DNA of 10,494 nucleotides from CAYRSA01 sp964494845 (GCA_964494845.1 CAZBSC010000024.1:1-10494), one strand, 5' to 3'. Counted from the stretch's first letter, positions 1-6,066 are shown. The notes: generated from the sequence alone by a model not told the origin. Numbers and translations: made by a program.

Positions 1-181
1 CAACCCGCTTTGCGTCCTGAAAATCTTCCTTCCATGGACAGTCAAAACCAGGCAAACTTTTGGTCCAGTTTTTCATATAAACACCGACTACATCGTAACC
101 TCGCTCTTTCAACAGTGCGGCAGTCACGGAGCTATCGACCCCGCCACTCATACCCACAAATACGCGTTCACTTTTTGTCAT
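1..181 (-). CDS. mnmA: tRNA-specific 2-thiouridylase MnmA, N-terminal part (runs off window)
   Basis: Reverse-strand reading from the ATG at 181 gives 60 complete codons with no stop; the gene continues past the left edge. The protein starts MTKSERVFVG and carries the ATP pyrophosphatase P-loop SGGVDSS at residues 12-18, followed by GVYMKNW at 33-39, the typical early MnmA/TrmU signature. MnmA activates U34 of the Glu, Gln and Lys tRNAs with ATP and inserts sulfur supplied ultimately by a cysteine desulfurase; iscS lies about 560 bases upstream on the same strand. The catalytic cysteines lie beyond the window and cannot be checked. There is no clear Shine-Dalgarno before this ATG. A TACAAT hexamer ends about 10 bases upstream, so the message may be leaderless. 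Family assignment from the P-loop context is strong; other PP-loop enzymes such as NadE or GuaA lack the MKNW segment. Confidence 0.93.
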   Translation of the reverse strand, partial: MTKSERVFVGMSGGVDSSVTAALLKERGYDVVGVYMKNWTKSLPGFDCPWKEDFQDAKRV

Positions 182-190
182 TAGAGTAGT

Positions 191-196
191 ATTGTA
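191..196 (-). promoter_or_regulatory. Possible -10 box for mnmA
   Basis: Reverse-strand TACAAT (5 of 6 to TATAAT) ends ten bases before the mnmA ATG. Only an A/T-rich, non-consensus -35 is visible. If used, transcription would begin within a few bases of the start codon. It lies close to, and its -35 region overlaps, the divergent promoter at 205-234, so the two would compete for polymerase. Confidence 0.4.
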
Positions 197-204
197 ACAG
201 AACT

Positions 205-234
205 TTGACAAAAAATAACTTTTGAGTGTATAAT
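205..234 (+). promoter_or_regulatory. Consensus sigma70 promoter of the 162-aa gene
   Basis: Perfect TTGACA at 205-210 and perfect TATAAT at 229-234 with an 18-base spacer. Expected transcription start is about 241, giving a leader of about 17 bases that holds the AAGGAGA Shine-Dalgarno at 247-253. This is the best match to consensus in the window and implies strong constitutive expression of the following gene. Confidence 0.85.
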
Positions 235-257
235 TTAGTATATCTTAAGGAGACGCA

Positions 258-746
258 ATGAAATACCTACCTATTGGTGAAAGGGCAATTCTATCGGCTA
301 GATCAACAGCCGATAGAAATAATGGAAGCTTTTTGAAAGTGCTATGGCAAGAACAAAAATTTGATGTAACCCTACAGGAAGCCGAATACGCTAGAATGGG
401 GATCCGCACAACCCCCAGTATTACTGATCTAAGACTTTTAGATGGGGTTTTTGAAAGCGTCCTAGATGGTCGTCCCATCAAGCATAGAGATGCGCTTGCT
501 GTTCACGCAGGCACACTGTCACTCTGTAATGCTTGGGGGGTTCAACTTTTAGATGGCACTACTAGGACCGGGGCTACCCCCACGAGCACATTTGTTGAGA
601 GTGTTCATGAGTCAACCCCGGCGGCAGATTTAAACCCTATGGATCTGGTGAGAAAAGTCTTGCCTGATATTGCATTTTTACAATTTGTTAGTTTGTCAGA
701 AGCAACGGCCGACTTGCAACGCTTAGCGGCAGAAGCGTCTGCCTAA
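258..746 (+). CDS. Hypothetical protein, 162 aa, only plus-strand gene
   Basis: I do not recognise this protein. It starts MKYLPIGERA, has no signal peptide or membrane segment, looks soluble and mixed in composition, and ends in an alanine-rich probable helix (EATADLQRLAAEASA). The start is well supported: AAGGAGA sits four bases upstream of the ATG, preceded by a consensus promoter. It is the sole plus-strand gene here, lying antisense between iscS and mnmA. Its TAA stop overlaps the iscS TAG stop by three bases, in a four-base tail-to-tail gene overlap. The reverse frame over part of its 5' half is also open but has no ribosome site and is rejected. Real gene: likely. Function: unknown; a role linked to its tRNA-thiolation neighbours is possible but rests only on position. 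Confidence 0.8.
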   Translation: MKYLPIGERAILSARSTADRNNGSFLKVLWQEQKFDVTLQEAEYARMGIRTTPSITDLRLLDGVFESVLDGRPIKHRDALAVHAGTLSLCNAWGVQLLDGTTRTGATPTSTFVESVHESTPAADLNPMDLVRKVLPDIAFLQFVSLSEATADLQRLAAEASA

Positions 747-1888
747 AGAACTTGTTGGATTGAACGTAGAGTTTCTTTAATCTGATTTATCGTGGTATCA
801 CGTCCCAGAGAAAATCTCAGGGTTGAGCGTGCTTTCTCATCTGGTAATCCAATTGATTTAAGAACGTGTGATGGTTCGTCGTTGCTAGCACTACAAGCAG
901 ATCCCACTGCGCACATTATCCCTTTTTCGTCTAGTTGCATCATTAATCTCTCATTATCAGTACCCGGGAAAGTCACGCTAATATTATTTGGTAACCTCTT
1001 TTTTAATGAGCCATTTATGATTGCATCCGGAAAGTTGGCTTTGAGCTGGTAGACAAAATCATCTCGCAGTTCTGTGAGTCTTTTAGCTTCAACTGGCCTC
1101 TTTTCTTGAGCAATTTCTAAGGCTTTTGCAAAACCAATAATACTAGCGACATTTTCCGTGCCACTACGTAATCCGCGTTCTTGTCCGCCACCTAGGATTT
1201 GCGCGGATACCACAACGCCCGTCCGTACATATAGTGCCCCAGACTGTTTTGGCCCGTACATTTTACCTCCGTTCAGTGTCATCAAATCAACGCCTAATCT
1301 CGAGGTGTGCAAATCTAGGTAGTTGCTCGCCTGGCAAGCGTCAGTATGCAGAAATATAGGTAGTTTGTCGCCGCTGTTTGCGCGGGCTTTTCTTATATTT
1401 TGCAACAGTTTTGCAATTTCTTTGATTGGCTGTATTGTTCCAATCTCGTTGTTGGCATACATTACACTGATTAGAACTGTATTGTCGTCGATCAGTTTCT
1501 CTAAATAATCTAAGTCAACAATGCCACCTTTGGTAACCTTTGCCTCTCTATAATCGTATTTATTGGCAGGTTCTAGTATAGATTCGTGCTCAATAGCACT
1601 CACTATGATATTACTGCCTGGATATTGGTCGATGATTCCTGCGATCGCTAAGTTGTTGGCCTCTGTTCCACCAGCCGTAAAGACAATTTCTGATGGTTTT
1701 GCCCCCAGCGAAAATGCCACAGACTCTCGCGCCTTTTTTAGATCCGCAGCCACAGACTTTGCGGCCAAATAAGTAGCAGATGGATTATAAAAATTATCCG
1801 TATAATACGGCTGCATAGTTTTTAGGACTGCTGGATCAACGGGGGTTGCTGCAGCGTAATCTAAATATATTGTTTTTGGGTAGTTCAT
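743..1888 (-). CDS. iscS: Cysteine desulfurase (IscS/NifS family)
   Basis: PLP enzyme that removes sulfur from cysteine, giving alanine and a protein-bound persulfide used for Fe-S clusters and tRNA thiolation. The 381 residues match the usual length. Visible landmarks: cofactor-contacting AxEHES around H101, HTDACQA with D183 and Q186 (residues 181-187), the PLP lysine K209 in NGGKMYGPKQSG, RSGTEN at 241-246, the catalytic loop GSACSASNDEPS with C332, and RSTLRFSLGRDTT near the end. In place of the usual SxHK before the lysine it has GGK, so the adjacent histidine is missing. AAAGG seven bases before the ATG supports the start. It is the last gene of the metG-led operon, nine bases after the 174-aa gene. 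mnmA, its likely sulfur client, is downstream on the same strand. Confidence 0.95.
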   Translation of the reverse strand: MNYPKTIYLDYAAATPVDPAVLKTMQPYYTDNFYNPSATYLAAKSVAADLKKARESVAFSLGAKPSEIVFTAGGTEANNLAIAGIIDQYPGSNIIVSAIEHESILEPANKYDYREAKVTKGGIVDLDYLEKLIDDNTVLISVMYANNEIGTIQPIKEIAKLLQNIRKARANSGDKLPIFLHTDACQASNYLDLHTSRLGVDLMTLNGGKMYGPKQSGALYVRTGVVVSAQILGGGQERGLRSGTENVASIIGFAKALEIAQEKRPVEAKRLTELRDDFVYQLKANFPDAIINGSLKKRLPNNISVTFPGTDNERLMMQLDEKGIMCAVGSACSASNDEPSHVLKSIGLPDEKARSTLRFSLGRDTTINQIKETLRSIQQVL

Positions 1889-1897
1889 TGCTTGCCT

Positions 1898-2422
1898 TTA
1901 TCTTAACGCAGTACTTAATCTAAGAATAACTTGTTCTTGTTCGGTTGCTGGGTATGGCTCTGCTGGCTGTGGGATGCCCGCATAATACATGCGACTAGCC
2001 GCAATGGTATCACCTGCATCAACTCCTGCCATCCACTCCAAAAAAGGGGTTGGCAATGGACCACTAATCGCTTGACCATTCAGTCTCTGTCTAACTATTT
2101 CATTTAGATTTCTGTCGCCAGCATCAACTGCCATCTCAAAATGCATCATTTCATCTTCTAGTTCAAAACCTTTTACATGCCAGACATCCTCGTATGCATC
2201 TATATACTGCCTGCAAACACTTCTATAAAGTTTTCGTAAGTCGAAGGATGTGCCGTTGGTTTCCTGCATAGCACAACGAATTAAAGTCTGTCCCATGTGA
2301 CCACCCCATGGGTACATATCTCCGTAGCAGTACACCCGGGGTAAATCTGGTTCCTCAATACCAACGGTTTCACTTAAAAAGTTTCGTGCCCACAAAGGAG
2401 TAATCTCAATACGCTCCCGCAT
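1898..2422 (-). CDS. Hypothetical protein, 174 aa
   Basis: Not recognised. It starts MRERIEITPLWARNF and has an acidic, aromatic-rich soluble composition with no signal or membrane segment. The centre holds a run YIDAYEDVWHVKGFELEDEMMHFE that looks helical and rich in acidic residues and His, and could bind metal, though no known motif is complete. It sits 18 bases after the 127-aa gene and nine bases before iscS, so it is co-transcribed with both. The sequence before the ATG has only weak ribosome-site candidates (AGAG adjacent, GGAT further out). The lack of other long open frames here and the tight spacing support a real gene. Function unknown. Confidence 0.75.
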   Translation of the reverse strand: MRERIEITPLWARNFLSETVGIEEPDLPRVYCYGDMYPWGGHMGQTLIRCAMQETNGTSFDLRKLYRSVCRQYIDAYEDVWHVKGFELEDEMMHFEMAVDAGDRNLNEIVRQRLNGQAISGPLPTPFLEWMAGVDAGDTIAASRMYYAGIPQPAEPYPATEQEQVILRLSTALR

Positions 2423-2440
2423 CTCTGGTCTATCCGTTCA

Positions 2441-2824
2441 TTAGGCGAAGTTATAAACTTCTCTTTTAACTCTTGTCTCATACAGTTTCGCGGCTTTGTA
2501 TAACCGGCGGACTTCGTCTGGGCTGGCCTGTTGATAATGCCCACCATTTTGTGACTTTAGAACGCCGTTACCGGGTCGGACATCGTAACGAGTGGCTAAG
2601 ATTTGTCTTTGGCCATTTTCATCCGTCCATTCTTCGTGCCATACCCAAGTGTGTCTATCTAGGCAAAAAAAGTCTCGGCTGTGACCTTTTGGAACATCAC
2701 CAAAAACACGACCACCAACTTTCGCTTCGTGTCTAATTAGGCCTAGGCGAAGATCGTTCAACCGCTCTTGTTTTTTTGAAGCGTGAGACTGAGCCACTAT
2801 TGTGTTTATAAGATCTTTAAACAT
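2441..2824 (-). CDS. Conserved-looking hypothetical protein, 127 aa (HTWVWHEEW type)
   Basis: Starts MFKDLINTIVAQ and is soluble and basic, with a central segment FFCLDRHTWVWHEEW (about residues 52-66) and a helical C-terminus EVRRLYKAAKLYETRVKREVY. I have an impression of similar short proteins in Saccharibacteria but know no function. A strong GAGGAGG Shine-Dalgarno lies nine bases before the ATG (plus-strand positions 2834-2840). The start falls in the 55-bp stretch duplicated on both sides of the N run; after collapsing the gap, its ATG overlaps the end of the 153-aa gene by eight bases, pointing to coupled translation. The gene is intact despite the gap. Confidence 0.8.
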   Translation of the reverse strand: MFKDLINTIVAQSHASKKQERLNDLRLGLIRHEAKVGGRVFGDVPKGHSRDFFCLDRHTWVWHEEWTDENGQRQILATRYDVRPGNGVLKSQNGGHYQQASPDEVRRLYKAAKLYETRVKREVYNFA

Positions 2825-2859
2825 TTAGAAGTGCCTCCTCGTTTGGTGCTCGAGAAATC
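2805..2859. repeat. Left copy of a 55-bp contig-end duplication
   Basis: These 55 bases are identical to 2960-3014 and abut the N run directly. The exact match ending at the gap on one side and starting at it on the other is what an unmerged assembly overlap gives; 55 is also a common assembler k-mer length. It contains the start and Shine-Dalgarno of the 127-aa gene. Confidence 0.95.
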
Positions 2860-2959
2860 NNNNNNNNNNNNNNNNNNNNNNNNNNNNNNNNNNNNNNNNN
2901 NNNNNNNNNNNNNNNNNNNNNNNNNNNNNNNNNNNNNNNNNNNNNNNNNNNNNNNNNNN
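2860..2959. other. Assembly gap of 100 N, probably false
   Basis: Exactly 100 undetermined bases, a conventional scaffold filler. Because both flanks carry the same 55 bp in direct orientation, the true sequence is probably one copy of that stretch with nothing missing. That would shorten the window by 155 bases and join the two flanking genes. Confidence 0.97.
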
Positions 2960-3014
2960 TTTATAAGATCTTTAAACATTTAGAAGTGCCTCCTCGTTTG
3001 GTGCTCGAGAAATC
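2960..3014. repeat. Right copy of the 55-bp contig-end duplication
   Basis: Identical to 2805-2859. In this copy the 3' end of the 153-aa gene reads through normally to its TAA at 2972-2974 and the ATG of the next gene is present at 2977-2979. This shows the natural eight-base overlap between the two genes. Confidence 0.95.
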
Positions 3015-3433
3015 TCTATAGCCAGTGCGTTAGCTTCATCAAGTGCGATCTTTGCTCGTTGTTCAGGTGTCAAGTTTGCCATTTCTTCGCCCAGAACAGC
3101 CTGGCCGTCAATACCCGTTATTTCTTCTAGAACATCGACAGAGACTGTTTCCTGCGCTACTGGAGTTGATTCGGGTCCAGCTGCAGATGCTACTGGTTGG
3201 TCATTCATGCCAGTAATATGTGCTAGAACTTCAGGAGAAACCGGTACTGGTTTTACTTCTGGCAATCTTGCTACTTCATCACCGAGTCCCGCTACACCCG
3301 CTACAAATTCTGCTATTCGAGTATCAACTACTCCCTTCATCTCAGCGCTAACGCTAGGATGTGTTTCGATGGGGGCTGTTTCGCCGCCAATACCAGGAAT
3401 AAAATTAGTAATAAAGTCGTCTATAACTGTCAT
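2972..3433 (-). CDS. Hypothetical acidic protein, 153 aa, with internal repeats
   Basis: Not recognised. Acidic and rich in Ala, Val, Glu and Pro, with no signal or membrane segment. Two 18-residue units are clearly related: residues 65-82 (VSPEVLAHITGMNDQPVA) and 97-114 (VSVDVLEEITGIDGQAVL). A weaker third copy of the core, IPGIGGETA, lies at 12-20. Pro/Ser/Thr-rich linkers separate them, suggesting short repeated modules on a flexible chain. The C-terminus ANLTPEQRAKIALDEANALAIE looks helical. It starts nine bases after tatD with only a weak AGAAAG ribosome site, and overlaps the 127-aa gene by eight bases once the false gap is removed. Likely co-expressed with tatD and metG; function unknown. 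Confidence 0.75.
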   Translation of the reverse strand: MTVIDDFITNFIPGIGGETAPIETHPSVSAEMKGVVDTRIAEFVAGVAGLGDEVARLPEVKPVPVSPEVLAHITGMNDQPVASAAGPESTPVAQETVSVDVLEEITGIDGQAVLGEEMANLTPEQRAKIALDEANALAIEISRAPNEEALLNV

Positions 3434-3442
3434 ATATCTTTC

Positions 3443-4231
3443 TTAGAGGTTAAATAGCTTCTGTGCGTTTTCGGTCGTTTGTTTTGCAAGCTGCTCAAGG
3501 GATTCTCCTCTCAAGGTCGCTAAAAACTCCGCCGTCAGCACAAGATGCTTAGGCTGACAGATAGTACCACGAAACGGCGTAGGAGTCAAGAACGGCGCAT
3601 CTGTTTCTAACAGTAGTTTTGACAACGGGACCGACTTTGCCATTTCTAACTGTTTTTCATCACTAGTGAAGGTCATGATGCCATTTAAACCTATATAAAG
3701 CCCCAGGTTGAGTATTTTGTCAAGTTGCGCCTTTGTACCAGTAAAGCTATGAACAACGCCTCTGACGCCCTCAAAATCGCGTAGAATGGCAAAAAAATCA
3801 TCAAATACCTCGTCTGGGTTGGCCTTTGCCCCTCGCAAATGGAAAATAACCGGCAAATTATGCTGTTTTGCCAGGGTTAACTGCATTATTAACAGCTTCT
3901 TCTGTACTTCTTTTGGCGAATGTTCGTAGTAATAGTCTAGCCCTGTTTCACCAACTGCAACGACTTTCGGGGATAGGGCCAAGCCTTGAAACTCTTTTAT
4001 GGCACGAGGGTCATCAATATATTTTGCTCCTTCGTGCGGATGGAGACCTATAGATGCCCAAATGTTGTCGTTTTGAGCTGCCATTTTTATTCCTAGTTTG
4101 CTGTCATCCAACGTACAGCCAACACATAACAGCCGCGTCACGCCTTCTTTTCGAGCATCTTCTATGACTACTTCGGGGTCCAAACCATAGTCTTCAAAGT
4201 GGATATGGGCGTGCGTATCAACAAATTTCAT
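3443..4231 (-). CDS. tatD: TatD-family metal-dependent DNase
   Basis: TIM-barrel metallohydrolase of the TatD/YcfH/YabD family, 3'-5' DNase or related nuclease. Numbered from the ATG at 4231 (262 aa), the metal ligands are all visible: D5-T-H7-A-H9, E95 in VGETGLDYYY, H131 in VIFHLR, H161 in HSFTG and D211 in ETDAP, plus GLHPH at 62-66. I chose the ATG at 4231 because family members begin just before the xDTHxH motif; an upstream in-frame ATG at 4267 would add 12 residues and overlap metG by 29 bases. From 4231 it starts seven bases after the metG stop. Neither start has a strong ribosome site. Next to metG is a common bacterial position for this gene. Confidence 0.93.
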   Translation of the reverse strand: MKFVDTHAHIHFEDYGLDPEVVIEDARKEGVTRLLCVGCTLDDSKLGIKMAAQNDNIWASIGLHPHEGAKYIDDPRAIKEFQGLALSPKVVAVGETGLDYYYEHSPKEVQKKLLIMQLTLAKQHNLPVIFHLRGAKANPDEVFDDFFAILRDFEGVRGVVHSFTGTKAQLDKILNLGLYIGLNGIMTFTSDEKQLEMAKSVPLSKLLLETDAPFLTPTPFRGTICQPKHLVLTAEFLATLRGESLEQLAKQTTENAQKLFNL

Positions 4232-4238
4232 CTGGTTT

Positions 4239-5693
4239 TCAAGCTTGTTTTGGGGTTTTTGCTTCATCGGCCTTTGGGAAAAGAGTAGTTTCCGGGCTCC
4301 GAATCACGCCTTCTTGGAACACATGGCGGATTTTTACAGCGGTAGTCGGCATAAATGGCTCTAGCATGTCAGCGATTTGTAGCAAACAGCTTACTTGGTA
4401 AGCCAACACATCTCTTAGGTGCCCTTCGTCATCGTGTTTGGCAATTTCCCACGGTTTTTGTTCTTCTATGTACTGGTTTAGCCCACGGACTTGTTCCCAT
4501 ACTTCGTCTAGTGCTCGGTCGAATTTGCACAGTTCAACTGCTTGGTTGTACTGACTGGTGTCATGTTCGGACTCTGGAATTTCGCCGATGACACCCTTTT
4601 GATAGCGCACAATCATGGCTAATGTTCGCTGTACGGCGTTGCCTAGTTCGTTAGCTAGTTCGTTGTTGTAAACTTCTTCGAACTTTGCCCAAGAAAAGCT
4701 TCCATCATCATAGCTAGGAATATAACGGAGGAAAAAGTAACGAAATGGGTCGGTACCGTACTTGCTGATGACTTCTTGAGGCGCAACCACATTCCCTAGG
4801 CTTTTGCTCATCTTCTTGCCGTCAACATTTACAAAACCGTGAACAAATAACATTTTTGGTAATGGCAAGCCCAACGCCAACAACATTCCTGGCCAAATAG
4901 CAGCGTGATGACGGATAATGTCTTTGCCGATAACCTGGACATTGGCTGGCCAATAATCTTTGAAGTCTTTGTGTTCGGGGTATCCGAGAACAGTAATATA
5001 GTTCATTAGCGCCTCGAACCACACGTACATCACCTGGTTAGGGTCACCCGGTACCGGAATACCCCATGCTATTTTTTCTTTCGGCCTGGATATGCTGATG
5101 TCATCCAACCCATCATTAATGACCTGCAAAATCTCGTTTTTACGAGTGGTAGGAATTATCTTGAAACTGCCGTTTTCTATAACTTTCTTAATTTGATCTG
5201 CAAAAACGCTTAGTTTAAAAAAATAATTGTCTTCTTTCAGCTTTTCGTACGGGCGGTTGTGATTTGGGCATACACCATTGTTTTCTTTTGCGACGGCCTC
5301 TGTTATGAATGTCTCGCATCCAGTACAGTACCAGCCTTCGTAGGAGCCCTTATAAACGAACTTTGTCAGGTTTTTCCATATTATTTGGGCTCGTTGTTCA
5401 TGTCCAGCATCAGTAGTGCGGATAAAACGGTCGTTACTAATGTTTAGAGATTTTTGAAGGTCTCGAAATTTTTGACTGATTTGATCGGTGAACGCCTTTG
5501 TATCTAGGCCTAGTTCTTTAGCCTTTTCGGCTATTTTACCGCCATGCTCATCTGTTCCTGTGCTAAAAATAGTTGGTTTTTTCTGCTGGCGAGCATACCT
5601 AGCCAGGACATCTGCCTGCAATAGTTCCATCGCAAACCCAATATGCGGATCGCCGTTTACGTATGGTATCGAAGTAGTTATATAGTATTTCAT
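4239..5693 (-). CDS. metG: Methionyl-tRNA synthetase
   Basis: Charges tRNA-Met using ATP. Class I signatures: HIGF at 17-20 in the HIGH position, and KMSKS at 294-298 in VDGKKMSKSLGN. A single zinc knuckle is formed by C123, C126, C142 and probably H145 (CTGC then CPNH). The anticodon-binding helical domain follows, with NELGN and the conserved KPWEIAK segment. At 484 residues it lacks the C-terminal EMAP/dimerisation domain, as in short bacterial forms. The start is fixed by the family N-terminus (YYITTSIPYVNGDPHIG) and by AAAGGA four bases upstream. It heads the six-gene minus-strand operon ending with iscS. The ribosome site and AUG lie in one arm of a long potential helix with the leader's 5' end, so its translation may be controlled by RNA folding. 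Confidence 0.97.
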   Translation of the reverse strand: MKYYITTSIPYVNGDPHIGFAMELLQADVLARYARQQKKPTIFSTGTDEHGGKIAEKAKELGLDTKAFTDQISQKFRDLQKSLNISNDRFIRTTDAGHEQRAQIIWKNLTKFVYKGSYEGWYCTGCETFITEAVAKENNGVCPNHNRPYEKLKEDNYFFKLSVFADQIKKVIENGSFKIIPTTRKNEILQVINDGLDDISISRPKEKIAWGIPVPGDPNQVMYVWFEALMNYITVLGYPEHKDFKDYWPANVQVIGKDIIRHHAAIWPGMLLALGLPLPKMLFVHGFVNVDGKKMSKSLGNVVAPQEVISKYGTDPFRYFFLRYIPSYDDGSFSWAKFEEVYNNELANELGNAVQRTLAMIVRYQKGVIGEIPESEHDTSQYNQAVELCKFDRALDEVWEQVRGLNQYIEEQKPWEIAKHDDEGHLRDVLAYQVSCLLQIADMLEPFMPTTAVKIRHVFQEGVIRSPETTLFPKADEAKTPKQA

Positions 5694-5875
5694 TTCATCC
5701 TTTGCACCGTGCCAACCTGCTTTATTACCAGAGTAATAAACTCTGTTGCCACTTTTTGCTACACTGCTTCGGCAGAAACTGCGGGACTCCCCACGCCGTA
5801 TTAAAATACGTCTCGGTCAAGTTCCTCGTTCCTTTCTCGCATTGCAACAAACTGCAAAGGTTGAAACACTTCCTT
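5691..5875 (-). promoter_or_regulatory. Structured metG leader RNA, candidate riboswitch or other translational switch
   Basis: Read on the minus strand, the leader starts near 5875 and ends at the metG AUG. Its 5' segment 5853-5866 pairs with 5693-5706 (13 of 14 Watson-Crick, one A-A mismatch), extended by two G-U pairs at 5867-5868 with 5691-5692, covering the Shine-Dalgarno and the whole AUG. Inside are 5844-5849 with 5744-5749 (6 bp, extendable), hairpins at 5797-5810, 5781-5794 and 5764-5775 (CGAA loop), and two competing hairpins: 5729-5745 (6-bp stem) and 5721-5740 (perfect 8-bp stem). Segment 5705-5718 (AGGTTGGCACGGTG) resembles the T-box AGGGTGGNACCGCG at 11 of 14, but a proper antiterminator partner is not seen and UGGC does not suit a tRNA-Met ending ACCA. 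Folding was done by eye; the class is unknown. Confidence 0.6.
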
Positions 5876-5880
5876 ATCTT

Positions 5881-5909
5881 ATTGTAGTAAATATAAAAAT
5901 CAAAGTAAA
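5881..5909 (-). promoter_or_regulatory. Probable promoter of the metG operon
   Basis: Minus-strand -35 TTTACT (plus-strand 5904-5909) and -10 TACAAT (5881-5886) with a 17-base spacer. The expected start near 5873-5875 puts the anti-start arm of the leader right at the RNA 5' end. The -35 is only 4 of 6 to consensus. The adjoining stretch 5910-6020, upstream of the promoter, shows no gene or other clear signal. Confidence 0.55.
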
Positions 5910-6020
5910 AGTAGTCTGCCCTAAGGCATCATGCGCATTTTCAGATGTTTATTAGCGTGTATCATCTCTATTAAAGTATAGCACCGCTGTCAGACTGGTG
6001 AAACTACTAACTTTTTTACA

Positions 6021-6060
6021 TTGCCCCCATTCATGTCCGGTCGGACATATTTGGGGGTAA
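6021..6060. repeat. Forty-base two-step inverted repeat (hairpin)
   Basis: Outer arms 6021-6029 and 6052-6060 (TTGCCCCCA / TGGGGGTAA, 9 bp with one G-U in RNA), a symmetric 3x3 internal loop, inner arms ATGTCC 6033-6038 and GGACAT 6043-6048, and a four-base loop. It sits between the Nudix stop and the metG promoter. Neither strand has a T-run directly after it, so it is not a standard intrinsic terminator. It could be an atypical terminator or mRNA end, a protein-binding palindrome, or a copy of a dispersed repeat. Confidence 0.75.
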
Positions 6061-6066
6061 ATTGAA

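Noticed and set aside
245..481. 78-aa minus-strand frame opposite the 162-aa gene
   Set aside because: No Shine-Dalgarno or promoter, and the plus strand has both; a shadow frame.
2783..2983. Plus-strand frame running through the N block
   Set aside because: Created by undetermined bases and the artificial 55-bp duplication.
2805..3014. True tandem duplication or terminal repeat of a mobile element
   Set aside because: Exact identity, direct abutment to 100 N on both sides and k-mer-like length fit an assembly overlap better; no transposase or inverted ends.
5694..5875. Resemblance to bacterial RNase P RNA (GAGGAA, then GCAACAGAG, then GGCACGGT in the M1-like order on the minus strand)
   Set aside because: The span is far too short, the specificity-domain segments and the 3' conserved AGAACCCGGCUUA-like end are missing, and metG begins at once. 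Treated as coincidence.
5702..5955. Plus-strand open frames opposite the metG leader
   Set aside because: Low-complexity products, no ribosome site, and they overlap the structured leader on the other strand; chance frames in non-coding DNA.
6021..6060. Standard rho-independent terminator for the Nudix gene
   Set aside because: On the minus strand the hairpin is followed by an A-run, not a T-run; kept as an unexplained inverted repeat.
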